The notes beneath the pieces were generated by a model. That model made no database searches, was not told where the DNA came from, and saw nothing but the letters and a program-made list of their open reading frames with translations. DNA of 37,601 bases from CAZEQD01 sp964514305 (GTDB taxonomy: Bacteria; Acidobacteriota; Aminicenantia; Aminicenantales; Aminicenantaceae). The stretch covers positions 1-37,601 of the forward strand of contig CAZEQD010000017.1 in the NCBI GenBank assembly GCA_964514305.1. Direction: 5' to 3'. Positions within the stretch are counted from its first letter, which is position 1; each line of letters begins with the position of its first letter. Shown here piece after piece: positions 16,441 to 25,324 of this stretch. The position numbers were made by a program, and so were the translations under genes.

Positions 16441-17010
16441 ATGAAAAAGTGGTCTTTCCTTCTGATAACCATAATTGTAGTTGTGGCCATATTCTTTATC
16501 TTACAGCAAGCTGGCCTCTTAAAAACAATGTCTCCTGAGGAACTTAAAAATTCCTTAGAGATTGTTGATGTAGAGACAAAATGGGTAGCTAAATATTATC
16601 AACCCTGGCCGCCAAAACTAATCTTGGTCCCAGCCATCTCCTTCAAGGTAAAAAACTTAACTGATAAGCCCCTTCATTATATAAATTTTAACGCTAACTT
16701 CCGTTTTAAAGATGATTATGAAAACCTAGGTGATTGTTTTCTAGCTGCTATCAGAGGCAAACCAGTTATGCCCGGAGAAGTAAGCAAAAGCATCCTTCTA
16801 AAGAGCAACTATGGTGTCGAAGGCAAAAGCCTTCGTTCTTTCCACAATAACCCTAATTGGAAGCTGGTTATCGTTAAGCTCTTCGTCCAATCCAAAGGCT
16901 CTCAATATGTTCTTCTTGGAGAGTGGGAAATTTCTCGAAAGATCGATTTCAAAGAGCCGAAACCAGTAGGCAAAGTAAAAAAAGAAATTAAAAAAAATAG
17001 CAAACAATAA
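16441..17010 (+). CDS. Single-span anchored periplasmic protein of unknown function
   Basis: From the ATG at 16441 (AAGGAGG ribosome site 8 nt upstream) the protein is 189 residues. Residues 1-24 form a membrane anchor with cytoplasmic Lys-Lys. The remainder is a predicted beta-sandwich with the pattern VPAISFKVKNLTDKPLHYINFNA written here in parts: VPAISFKVKNLTDKPL, then HYINFNA. This resembles FxLYD or similar Ig-like envelope domains in which a flexible NLTDKP turn links strands. The C-terminus is Lys-rich. No family name can be given with confidence. It is convergent with the SurA-like gene (29-nt gap). Confidence 0.7.
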   Translation: MKKWSFLLITIIVVVAIFFILQQAGLLKTMSPEELKNSLEIVDVETKWVAKYYQPWPPKLILVPAISFKVKNLTDKPLHYINFNANFRFKDDYENLGDCFLAAIRGKPVMPGEVSKSILLKSNYGVEGKSLRSFHNNPNWKLVIVKLFVQSKGSQYVLLGEWEISRKIDFKEPKPVGKVKKEIKKNSKQ

Positions 17011-17039
17011 ATTCAGAGCAAGAATTTTAGAGCAAATTC

Positions 17040-18017
17040 CTAATCAAACCCAAGAGGATTAGGATTAAGAACCTTAATGTAGCTTTTCTCCTTAAGTTCC
17101 TTTAAAAATTTATCTAATTGTTTTTTCCTTTTCTGAGCAAATAATTTTTCTTGGATATCTTTTCTTACCTCTTCAAAAGATTTCAAGTAAGCTTCTTTTT
17201 TCTCCTCTAACTTCAGTTTATACCAGCCGCCTTTAATCTCCAGCCAAGTGGTTATTTCGCCTGCTTTTAATTTTTCGACTTCTTGCTCTAAATTCTTGGC
17301 CATTTCTCCTTTCTTAAAGGTCCCCAGGTCGCCTTGATGTTCTTTTTCTGGACCTTCAGAATATTGGCTGGCCAGAGCAGAAAAGTCCTCACCAGCAGCA
17401 ATTTTTCTGTCTATTTTTTCTTTTAAATCTTCGGCTTCCTGGCTAGTTTTATTATCAGCCGCAATGAAAATGGCTTTCAACTTGTATTCTTGAGGCTCTG
17501 TAAATTCTTGTGAATGAAGCTTATAATAATTAACTACTTCAGAGTCATCAACAACAATATTCCTATCCACCTCAGTGGCTATAACCCCCTGTTTGAGAAT
17601 ATTCTCTTCCATCTGCTCTTTCCAGGCTTCAAAGTTAATTCCCTGTTGGCCCATGAGGCGTTTTAATTCTTCATCAGAATTAATGCCATTCTGCTCCTTT
17701 ATATTTTCAATAGTTAGTTTTACCTGCTCTTCAACATTAATGCCCTTTTTCTTGGCCTCCTGCAGGAGAAGAAGATCAGTAATCATCATTTCCAATAATT
17801 TTTTTCTTTCATGTCGGTAATGCTGCTGGAATTCTTCTCCTTGAAATTGAGCCCTCAGCATCTGATAGAGAGCTTCATGCTGGTTTTTATAGTCAGAAAG
17901 AGTAATGATATCATCATTTACTATAGCCACTATCTCTTCGACAACTTCCTCTCCCCAAGCCAGAGCGAATCCCAGCCAGACTAATCCTAAAACAACAACC
18001 ACTCTTAGCTTTTTCAT
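17040..18017 (-). CDS. SurA-like periplasmic peptidyl-prolyl isomerase/chaperone
   Basis: From the ATG at 18017 (AAGGAAAG ribosome site) the protein is 325 residues. It has a signal peptide (1-22, ending LAWG), a SurA N-terminal helical chaperone domain starting EEIVAIVNDDIITLSDY, one PpiC/parvulin domain (about 160-255, with GDLGTFKKGEM and the preceding SQYSEGP) and a charged C-terminal helix. SurA helps outer-membrane proteins fold. E. coli SurA has two parvulin domains; this has one. The ATG overlaps the stop of the preceding lipoprotein foldase gene by 4 nt (ATGA), showing tight coupling. It is probably co-transcribed downstream of mfd. Confidence 0.9.
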   Translation of the reverse strand: MKKLRVVVVLGLVWLGFALAWGEEVVEEIVAIVNDDIITLSDYKNQHEALYQMLRAQFQGEEFQQHYRHERKKLLEMMITDLLLLQEAKKKGINVEEQVKLTIENIKEQNGINSDEELKRLMGQQGINFEAWKEQMEENILKQGVIATEVDRNIVVDDSEVVNYYKLHSQEFTEPQEYKLKAIFIAADNKTSQEAEDLKEKIDRKIAAGEDFSALASQYSEGPEKEHQGDLGTFKKGEMAKNLEQEVEKLKAGEITTWLEIKGGWYKLKLEEKKEAYLKSFEEVRKDIQEKLFAQKRKKQLDKFLKELKEKSYIKVLNPNPLGFD

Positions 18018-18982
18018 TGACTTTCCTTCTGATAAGAAAAAAACAAGTTCTGAGGGGAAAAGCTCCATTGTAAATTTTCTTTCAAGGTTTGAACATGTTT
18101 ACCCATGAAAGTTTTAATCTTTTTGTCTAGTAATTTTATTTTAATGGCCGGGGTGGCTTCCTCTAATGAGATCAATTCCAGGTCATATTTTTTATCCATC
18201 CTGAAAATATGATACCCATAAGAAGATTCTACCACTTGGCTGACTTCTCTTTCATCTAATGAAAAGATAACTTTTTCCATTTCAAAAGGCAGCTCACCCA
18301 TTTCGAAAAGACCCATTTTCCCTCCTTTGGACGCTTCCACTCCAGTGGATTCCCGCCTAGCCACTTCTCTGAATTTTTCTTCTGAAGCCCCTTTCAGTTC
18401 TTCTAAAACATTGATGGCTTCATCTTCTGTTGGCAGCAGAATTTGACTAACCTCAACTCTTTCCGGCTTCAAGAATTCTCTTTTATGTTGATCATAATAA
18501 GCTTTGATTTCCTCAGGGCTAACCTCTATATCCTTAACAAGCTGGTAGATGTATTTTTCCACCAGCAGTCTTTCCTCAAGATTTTTGTCCACTTTTTTGC
18601 TCTCTTGGCCGGCCCACAAATCATTACTTATTTTAGCTAAATATTCTTTTTTTTCTGGCCAAGTCACGGACAATTTCTTATCCCTGGCTGCATGAAGAAG
18701 TAACTTTTCTTCTATAAAATTGTCAAATAATCGGCTTAAAGAAACAGCCGGCAAACTATTAACTTCCTCACCGATTAAGTTTTTTATATACTCATAGAAG
18801 TCAGAATTTCGGTAAACCGAATCATCAATTTTAAGAATTATGCGTCGATCTGTAAGAGTCTTCTCTAGCTGTTGTGGATTGACTGCTTCCTGACTTTTAT
18901 TTTGCTGGCAGCCGCCAATTAATAGAAAAAAAATAAAGGGGACCAAAGCTAAGATAATTCTTCTTATTATAAAATACTTCAT
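18014..18982 (-). CDS. PrsA-like lipoprotein peptidyl-prolyl isomerase
   Basis: From the ATG at 18982 the protein is 322 residues. The signal peptide ends in a lipobox-like LIGGC, so it is probably a lipid-anchored periplasmic protein. A SurA/PrsA-type helical domain (about 40-150) precedes a PpiC parvulin domain (about 165-265) with EVSQILLPTE, SKGGKMGLF and SSYGYHIFRM. It is likely to assist folding of exported or barrel proteins together with the coupled SurA-like gene. An in-frame TTG at 18997 is an alternative start. No strong ribosome site was seen. It lies 24 nt after mfd, with a probable promoter inside the mfd 3' end. Confidence 0.88.
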   Translation of the reverse strand: MKYFIIRRIILALVPFIFFLLIGGCQQNKSQEAVNPQQLEKTLTDRRIILKIDDSVYRNSDFYEYIKNLIGEEVNSLPAVSLSRLFDNFIEEKLLLHAARDKKLSVTWPEKKEYLAKISNDLWAGQESKKVDKNLEERLLVEKYIYQLVKDIEVSPEEIKAYYDQHKREFLKPERVEVSQILLPTEDEAINVLEELKGASEEKFREVARRESTGVEASKGGKMGLFEMGELPFEMEKVIFSLDEREVSQVVESSYGYHIFRMDKKYDLELISLEEATPAIKIKLLDKKIKTFMGKHVQTLKENLQWSFSPQNLFFSYQKESQ

Positions 18983-19000
18983 TTCAATTGTTTGCAAGCT

Positions 19001-19030
19001 ATTATATTACACTAAAGATAACTCCTTCAA
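19001..19030 (-). promoter_or_regulatory. Probable promoter for the two foldase genes, overlapping the end of mfd
   Basis: TTGAAG (19030-19025), an 18-nt spacer and a perfect TATAAT (19006-19001) lie at the 3' end of mfd, 18 nt before the lipoprotein ATG. Confidence 0.5.
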
Positions 19031-22000
19031 GATGAATATGGTTTCATCCATGATTTCTTTATCGCTTTGACTATTTAAAGTAAGGCTGACCATTCCCTGG
19101 GGAGCAATAAAGCCGGAATGTTTTTCTATAATTTCTGTCAACCGCCGCAGATTTGCCGTAGACTCAGGATAAAATTTTAAGATAATCTTCTGGCCTAGAC
19201 GGTCGATGGAATTAATTCTCATTCTTTCAGCCAGATATTTTATAATCCCATAATTAAGGAGATTGGTTACAACCGGAGGTAGGGGACCAAATCTATCTTT
19301 AATTTCCTCCCTTATTTTCTCTATCTCCTTTATGTCCTCTATTGAGGATATCCTTTTGTAAAGATTTAACCTGATGTTTACCTGTGGTATGTATTCTTCA
19401 GGGATACGGATATCCAGTCGTAAGTTAATCTCGGATTTAAATTCTTCAAACTTTTCACCTTTCAATTCCTTAACTGCATTTTCTAAAAGATGGAGGTAAT
19501 AATCGAACCCTACAGCTTCCATGTAACCATGCTGTCTAAAACCCAAGAAACTTCCGGCTCCTCTTATTTCTAAGTCTTTGGCTGCTAAGCGGAAGCCCGA
19601 ACCAAGTTCACTGAATTCCTGTAAAGCTTTTAGTCGTTCTTTGGCTAAGGGAGTAAGTTCCCCTAAAGGCGGAACAAGAAAATAAGCTACTGCCTGGCGC
19701 GAGGAGCGACCTACTCTTCCCCGCAATTGATATAACTGGGCTAAACCAAAAAGATCGGCTCTCTCCACAATTAAGGTATTGACTAGGGGAATATCAATGC
19801 CATTCTCGATAATGGTTGTCGAAACTAAAACATTGTATTGATGATTGATAAAATCAATCATCCTTCTCTCAAGAGTAAGACTTGGCATCTGCCCATGAAT
19901 TACAGCCACTTTTGCCTGGGGGACAAGCCTTTTAATCATAGCCGCTACTGTCTCTATATCTTCAATTCGGTTATGAATATAATAGACCTGCCCTCTTCGG
20001 GCTAGCTCCATTTTAATAGCTGAAGCGATAAGTTTAGGACTGAAAGGGGCCACAACTGTATGGATGGCAAGTCTATCTTTAGGAGGAGTCTCTATCAGAC
20101 TGATATCTCTCAGACCGGTTAACGATAGATTCAGGGTTCTTGGAATGGGGGTAGCACTCATTGTTAAGACATCAACATTGGTTTTTAGCTTTTTTATTTT
20201 CTCCTTGTGACTTACTCCAAATCTTTGTTCTTCATCGACTATTAACAGCCCTAAATCACGAAATTTAACATCCTCAGACAGAAGGCGGTGGGTGCCGATA
20301 ATAATATCGATCAAGCCTTTAGCTAAATCCTCAATTACTCTTTTTTGCTGTTTTTTTGTCTGCAGTCGACTAAGAGCTTCCACCCTGACCGGGAAAAGAA
20401 TCATACGGTTTCTAAAAGTCTTCAAATGTTGACTGACTAAAACTGTGGTTGGACATAGAACAGCTACTTGTTTGCCATCCATAACTGCATTAAAAGAAGC
20501 TCTCATGGCTACTTCCGTTTTTCCATAGCCCACATCACCACAAAGGAGCCGATCCATAGGGAAGGCTGATTCCATATCTTTCATCACTTCTTTGATTGCT
20601 CTTAGCTGATCGTCTGTTTCCTCATATTCAAATATCCTCTCAAATTCTTCCAGCCAGGTGCCTCCAGGGCTAAACTTATAGCCCTTAGCCGCTTTTCTTT
20701 GAGCATAAAGTTGAAGCAGTTCTCGCGCCATGCTCTCAATAGCTTTTTTTGTTCTGGCTTTTGTTCTCTCCCAGGAAGGACTGCCCAATTTATGAAGAAA
20801 GGGAGGATTTTGACCTGCTTTTGAAAATTTCTGAACAAGGTTAAGATTTTCAACTGGAACAAAGAGCCTGTCCTCATCTTTATAGACTATGGCTATAAAC
20901 TCACGATTCTGGCCATCCACTTTTAATTTTACTAAACCTTGAAATATGCCTATTCCATAATCAACATGAACCACATAATCTCCAGCTTTCAGATCTTGGA
21001 AATGAGGAACAAAAGGTCTAATTCGTGGCCGAGACACCAGTACTCTTTCCTCAGTAAAAATATCGCTTTCAGCAAAATAATTTATCTTCTGGGCTGGATA
21101 GCTAAATCCTTTCTTAAGATGCCCGAGCAAAAGCACTGCTCCTTCTCCAGGGAAAGAAGTCAAAGGATTATCACTGCTCACATGAGGGATTTCATATTGA
21201 TTAAGAAGAGCAGCTAATCTATGGCGGACTGAAGAGCTTGAAAGATAGATAAAGCATCTCTCTCTTTCCTCGATTAATCTTTTTAGATAATCGATAAAGC
21301 TAGGTATTTTATTTCTGAATTTAGGTACTGTTTGGAAAGAAAAGAAGAATGATTTGTTTTTAGAATGGGTTCTAAGCTCTTGCCAGAAGACGGCTTCTTT
21401 TTTAATCTTAGACCACAAGCTAGGTGGAAAAATTTCTTCAGGGGGAAGCTGATATACGCCCTGCTGTTTAAGCTCCTTATATTGCTCCTTTAAGTCCTTT
21501 AAAACCTCACCCCATTCTTTTTCCAATTGTTCAAAGTCATCTATAACTAGTAAGTAATCTCCAAGATAATCTTTAAAGGAAACAAAATGCTGATTATGAA
21601 TAAGGGAGAGAAAGAAAAATGAAGGAAAAAATTTCTTTTCATTTATTTTATTTATTTTTTCCAATAGATCATTAAAGAAAAAGGGGCCTGCTTTTTTTTG
21701 AACCAATGTCTGCCATTCACTTATAAATTGAAGTGAAGTAGTAAATTCTCGAAGTGAGGGGAGGCAAATTTTATCGATCTTTCCAATGGATCTTTGCGAA
21801 GACGGATGAAACTGGCGCAGAGAGAAAACTTCATCTCCACTGAATTCAATCCGAAATGGGAACTCTTCCCAAGGAGAAAAAACATCAATTATCCCCCCTC
21901 TCCAGGCATATTCTCCGGCGGAGTTGACTAAATCCTGCTGAGCATAGCCATATTCGGCCAGCTTCAGCAGCATTTGGTCTCTATCAAATATCGTTCCCTG

Positions 22001-22435
22001 CGAAAGAATCAAGAAGGATTCCTTTAAATCTTCTCTACAGGGAAAAGGTTTAAGCAATCCCAAGAGATTAGTAATTATTAAAGAAGGCGGCTTTTTTTGG
22101 AGTTTATAAAAAAAAGACATCCTGGAAGAAATTGACTCTAAAGATGGCCAAATCTCTTGATAAGGATTATCAGAAAGCGGCGGGAGAGAGGCTATATCTA
22201 ATTTTAACGATAACTGAGATAAAAAGAATTTAGTCTGATCTTCAAAGGATGAAAGGGAAGCAGAAAATGGTCGAATCAATATAATTTTTCTTTTTGTGGC
22301 TGAGGCCAAATTGGCTAAAAAGTAAGGCTTGGCTGGTTCCACTAAACCTGAAATGCTTTGGCCTTTCTCCTGCTGCTCGAAAGAAAGGATAAGCCTTTTA
22401 AATTCAGCTAATCCTTTAAGAAAATTCAGACTCAT
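19007..22435 (-). CDS. mfd: Transcription-repair coupling factor
   Basis: Mfd removes RNA polymerase stalled at DNA damage and recruits UvrA. The 1142-residue length matches E. coli (1148). The N-terminal UvrB-like region is followed by the CarD-type RNA polymerase-interaction domain (LKAGDYVVHVDYGIGIF) and the superfamily-2 translocase with Walker A LLCGDVGYGKTEVA, the DEEQRFG box and SATPIPRT. RGRVGRSSR, then RGAGSFLG and HGYMEAVGFDYY, lead into the TRCF C-terminal domain. The ATG at 22435 has no Shine-Dalgarno sequence; TATAAT lies 8 nt upstream, suggesting a leaderless mRNA. Confidence 0.97.
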   Translation of the reverse strand: MSLNFLKGLAEFKRLILSFEQQEKGQSISGLVEPAKPYFLANLASATKRKIILIRPFSASLSSFEDQTKFFLSQLSLKLDIASLPPLSDNPYQEIWPSLESISSRMSFFYKLQKKPPSLIITNLLGLLKPFPCREDLKESFLILSQGTIFDRDQMLLKLAEYGYAQQDLVNSAGEYAWRGGIIDVFSPWEEFPFRIEFSGDEVFSLRQFHPSSQRSIGKIDKICLPSLREFTTSLQFISEWQTLVQKKAGPFFFNDLLEKINKINEKKFFPSFFFLSLIHNQHFVSFKDYLGDYLLVIDDFEQLEKEWGEVLKDLKEQYKELKQQGVYQLPPEEIFPPSLWSKIKKEAVFWQELRTHSKNKSFFFSFQTVPKFRNKIPSFIDYLKRLIEERERCFIYLSSSSVRHRLAALLNQYEIPHVSSDNPLTSFPGEGAVLLLGHLKKGFSYPAQKINYFAESDIFTEERVLVSRPRIRPFVPHFQDLKAGDYVVHVDYGIGIFQGLVKLKVDGQNREFIAIVYKDEDRLFVPVENLNLVQKFSKAGQNPPFLHKLGSPSWERTKARTKKAIESMARELLQLYAQRKAAKGYKFSPGGTWLEEFERIFEYEETDDQLRAIKEVMKDMESAFPMDRLLCGDVGYGKTEVAMRASFNAVMDGKQVAVLCPTTVLVSQHLKTFRNRMILFPVRVEALSRLQTKKQQKRVIEDLAKGLIDIIIGTHRLLSEDVKFRDLGLLIVDEEQRFGVSHKEKIKKLKTNVDVLTMSATPIPRTLNLSLTGLRDISLIETPPKDRLAIHTVVAPFSPKLIASAIKMELARRGQVYYIHNRIEDIETVAAMIKRLVPQAKVAVIHGQMPSLTLERRMIDFINHQYNVLVSTTIIENGIDIPLVNTLIVERADLFGLAQLYQLRGRVGRSSRQAVAYFLVPPLGELTPLAKERLKALQEFSELGSGFRLAAKDLEIRGAGSFLGFRQHGYMEAVGFDYYLHLLENAVKELKGEKFEEFKSEINLRLDIRIPEEYIPQVNIRLNLYKRISSIEDIKEIEKIREEIKDRFGPLPPVVTNLLNYGIIKYLAERMRINSIDRLGQKIILKFYPESTANLRRLTEIIEKHSGFIAPQGMVSLTLNSQSDKEIMDETIFILKELSLV

Positions 22436-22443
22436 AACTGATT

Positions 22444-22473
22444 ATTATACGTAAAATCCACCAATTCCGTCTA
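22444..22473 (-). promoter_or_regulatory. mfd promoter
   Basis: TAGACG (22473-22468), an 18-nt spacer and a perfect TATAAT (22449-22444) end 8 nt before the mfd ATG. Confidence 0.5.
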
Positions 22474-22557
22474 TTTTTCCATATTTGCAAAAGTACCTCC
22501 AAAAGCGTGATAGCTAATAATAATTCCTAATATAAGGAAGGTGATGGAGACCACCAT
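22471..22557 (-). CDS. Possible 28-residue single-span membrane peptide
   Basis: ATG at 22557 opens a frame reading MVVSITFLILGIIISY, then a Gly-Gly turn and NMEK before TAG at 22471. Composition fits one membrane helix with a short polar tail. It lies between the DUF5916 gene and mfd on the same strand. In-frame codons for Ala-Leu-Thr-Leu precede the ATG after an upstream stop, so a TTG start directly before it is also possible. The ribosome site is weak (TTAGG). The mfd -35 box overlaps its stop. Chance hydrophobic coding cannot be excluded. Confidence 0.35.
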   Translation of the reverse strand: MVVSITFLILGIIISYHAFGGTFANMEK

Positions 22558-22588
22558 CAAGGTTAAGGCCTAATTGGAAGTGATAGAT

Positions 22589-24727
22589 CTAGATTCGCCA
22601 CCAATAAGAAAATTTTAAGAATACGCTGTAGGTGTCGCGCCGGTAATGACCAAAATCGTCCTGAAAAAGATTGCTATCAAGACCTAAAAAGAAGACTGTG
22701 CCCGGCTTCAAAATATAACTGACTAAAAAGCTGCCATAAATCTCCTTATAAAAATGATTGTAATCGACAATAGCTCTTAAAGAAAGATTTTTGGAAAGCT
22801 GGTAGGTTATTTTTTGACGAACAACATTATAATCAAAAAGCTGCTTTCCGCCTCTTCTCTTCCAGAAAGTCTGCTTATTGAAATTTATCTCCATCCGCAG
22901 TCTTTTATTTGGCTTTAGATTGAGAAAAAGACCATAAACATTGCTCCATCCCAGAAAGGGATCATCAGGGTCATAATAAATGCTGTCTCCTATCTGAAAA
23001 TAAAGGCCGAAAGGAAGCCAGCTTAAAAAATTATTCTGCGCTTGAATAGTAAATGAATTTTTATAAAAATCTACCTCAGCGTACCTTTCCAGGTTGTTTT
23101 CGTAGTAAACATTCATTTGGCTGAATTCAGTAAAGCGCAATTGAACATTGACTATAGCCCATTGATCAAGCAGAATATTCTTGAAATAAGCATATCTCTG
23201 TCCGCCTCTTAGATTTAATCTAATTTGATTTAAATATTTTCTTTCTGGATAGACCATAAAAGCAGTGTAAGTGCCTAAGCTTCTATAATCAACCCGATTG
23301 ACGAAACCAGAAGAAGCTTCAAAATCAGGATGAAAAGATAGCCAGTATAAACCGCCCATCCAGTGTTTGCTGAAGTAAAAAAAGTCAGCATACAAGGCCG
23401 GAGCCAGGCCTTTCTCTTCATCTTCAAATTTGGTTCTGGACCCTATAGCCTGAAAGGAAAAGAAAAAATTGTTGTTGAATTTAAATTGACCATCTAAACC
23501 AAGTACACGATTATAAGAACCATCTATCTCCTTGTCTGCCAGGCAGAAGCCTAGATAAGACTCTTTAAAAATATCCGTCTTAAATCTAAAAATGTTGAAA
23601 AGAGCATTCTCATCTTTCCTTCCCTGGCCATCATGAATTTCCCACAAGCTTTCGGTCGGGCTGGTATCATAGGCGGAAAGAAGCCCATAAGCAAAGCGTC
23701 CAACCTTCCCAGTCAATTTGGCTCCTGCCAAAGGATCAATAATTCTCCTGGTGTAAACCATATTAATTTGAGGAAATTTAAATATTTCCATCCCTTCCAG
23801 GAAAAAAGGCCTTTTCTCAGCATAATAAAGAGCAAAACGGCGATTGACATCGATTTGAGGAGTATCAGCCTCAATTTGGCTAAAATCGGGATTAAGGGTT
23901 AAATCCATGGTAAAATCTGAGCTAATGCCCCATTTAAAGTTCAGTCCAGGCTGAAAGTCTCCTTTTTTTTCTTTAGTTTTAAGAGAGGTAGCAATAGGCA
24001 TCAGTTCAAAGTTTTTTCCTTTTTCGATCTCTCCCTGGATGACAACTTCTCTTTCCTGAGTAAGCAAACCTGGAATCTTCTTGGAAATAGCAGGCCAAAT
24101 GACAATCTCTCCTTTACGGGCGATAGTCCGACCTAAAACCACCCCCCAAACTTTAGCTTCTTTATCAGGAAAGCGGACGCTTTTAAAAGGAAGAGCAATC
24201 TCCACTGTATAGCCTTCCTTATCGATTTTTCCCTCAGAATAAAAAACTGTATCCCAGCTGGGATCCATATTGTCGTTCCCTCCTTCCTCGATTCGAATGA
24301 GATCCATCTGAACTCCTATTGGATTGATAATAAAGGTAAAAGCCCGGCGTTTCTCATTAAAAGTATCAAAGGAAACATAAATCCAATCATCATCAAAACA
24401 GTTATCACGGTTAGTAACCGAAGCTCTAATTTTATCGACTTCAGAATCGTAACAACGGAAAGCAATATAAAGATTTTTATGATCATAACCTATATAAGTA
24501 ACTGTTTTTTCAGAAGGAGTTCCTTTTTCTTTGGGGGTATATTGAAGAAAATCTTCTATTTTAAGGGCTTCTTTCTCCCAGAGAGGTTTTTCAAGATATC
24601 CATCAATTTTTGGCGCCCGTGACAGCCTGGGTATCGTCAAAGCCTCACTTGCAGCTCCATAAGAAAAAAGAGCTGACCAGAGGATAGAGAGTATCACCAA
24701 CATAAATATCGGAGCTTTTTTAACCAT
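22589..24727 (-). CDS. DUF5916 outer-membrane protein with CBM9-like N-terminal domain
   Basis: This 712-residue protein has a signal peptide (about 1-25) and a CBM9-like domain (about 30-215) with APKIDGYLEKPLWEKE and FNEKRRAFTFIINPIGVQMD. A DUF5916 region follows with LNPDFSQIEADTPQIDVNRR split here as LNPDFSQIEADTPQ and NRRFALYYAEKRPFFLEG. The C-terminus alternates aromatic strands and ends FSYWWRI, consistent with an outer-membrane barrel. Such proteins are common in Bacteroidetes, Acidobacteria and Aminicenantes and may handle glycans; function is unproven. AGAGGAAAG precedes the ATG. It is a single gene upstream of the possible small peptide and mfd. Confidence 0.85.
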   Translation of the reverse strand: MVKKAPIFMLVILSILWSALFSYGAASEALTIPRLSRAPKIDGYLEKPLWEKEALKIEDFLQYTPKEKGTPSEKTVTYIGYDHKNLYIAFRCYDSEVDKIRASVTNRDNCFDDDWIYVSFDTFNEKRRAFTFIINPIGVQMDLIRIEEGGNDNMDPSWDTVFYSEGKIDKEGYTVEIALPFKSVRFPDKEAKVWGVVLGRTIARKGEIVIWPAISKKIPGLLTQEREVVIQGEIEKGKNFELMPIATSLKTKEKKGDFQPGLNFKWGISSDFTMDLTLNPDFSQIEADTPQIDVNRRFALYYAEKRPFFLEGMEIFKFPQINMVYTRRIIDPLAGAKLTGKVGRFAYGLLSAYDTSPTESLWEIHDGQGRKDENALFNIFRFKTDIFKESYLGFCLADKEIDGSYNRVLGLDGQFKFNNNFFFSFQAIGSRTKFEDEEKGLAPALYADFFYFSKHWMGGLYWLSFHPDFEASSGFVNRVDYRSLGTYTAFMVYPERKYLNQIRLNLRGGQRYAYFKNILLDQWAIVNVQLRFTEFSQMNVYYENNLERYAEVDFYKNSFTIQAQNNFLSWLPFGLYFQIGDSIYYDPDDPFLGWSNVYGLFLNLKPNKRLRMEINFNKQTFWKRRGGKQLFDYNVVRQKITYQLSKNLSLRAIVDYNHFYKEIYGSFLVSYILKPGTVFFLGLDSNLFQDDFGHYRRDTYSVFLKFSYWWRI

Positions 24728-24845
24728 CGTAATCTTTCCTCTACACTTTCTTCACTTAAATCTCAGATAATAGCCAGTTTCTCTTATATAAACGAAAAAA
24801 AGAGAAAAAAGGTTTTGGGGGAATTTAAAAAATTTTATTGTAATA

Positions 24846-25145
24846 TCAGGGGAAGGTTTTTTGGGGGAAAGAAATCGACCACTCTCCTGAGTCATAAATG
24901 GAAATCTTGACTATTTCTCCTTTTATTTTGCATTTAAAAATTTCAGCCATTTTTCCGGATTCACTATCAAGAATTCTCTTCCTCCAGATGATTCCCTCTA
25001 TGGGAAATTCACGGCTACCAATGACTACAGCCCTGGGTGTTTCTTTCTTTTTATAGCCTGAATAAAATTTTATTTTAAAATCGCATTTCTTTTTATTCAG
25101 CCTTTGACTTATTTCTGATTCATTTTTTGGAGTCATTGGTTTCAT
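24846..25145 (-). CDS. Small unknown protein
   Basis: I do not recognise a family. From the ATG at 25145 it is 99 residues; ATG at 25136 or a TTG at 25181 are alternatives, and none has a good ribosome site. The second half looks like a compact beta-rich domain, with VVIGSREFPIEGIIWRKR followed by an acidic turn and two further strands (AEIFKCKIKG, VKISIYDSG). The N-terminal third is Lys/Glu-rich and probably flexible. No signal peptide is present. It is divergent from the C26-like hydrolase gene, and its downstream region holds only AT-rich sequence before the DUF5916 gene. Confidence 0.55.
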   Translation of the reverse strand: MKPMTPKNESEISQRLNKKKCDFKIKFYSGYKKKETPRAVVIGSREFPIEGIIWRKRILDSESGKMAEIFKCKIKGEIVKISIYDSGEWSISFPQKTFP

Positions 25146-25262
25146 AATATATATTTTGATTTTACTATATTTGGTTTTCAATAAAAAGAGAAGTTAAATT
25201 AAAAGGATTAAAGATAATTCTTGTTTTTCCAAGATAAAATCCAAAATCAAAAAAGCAAGAAC

Positions 25263-25291
25263 TTGCCAAAGCTAAAGGCAAAAATTATAAT
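25263..25291 (+). promoter_or_regulatory. Promoter of the exported C26-like hydrolase gene
   Basis: TTGCCA (25263-25268), a 17-nt spacer and a perfect TATAAT (25286-25291) precede an AAGGAG site and the ATG at 25325. Confidence 0.65.
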
Positions 25292-25324
25292 TTCAATCTT
25301 ACCATTTAAATAAAGGAGAAAACT

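Noticed and set aside
25255..25269. Sigma-54-like TTGGCA and TTGC on the minus strand upstream of the small unknown gene
   Set aside because: Only 9 nt separate GG and GC, one short of the required 10, and the site overlaps a good housekeeping promoter on the other strand.
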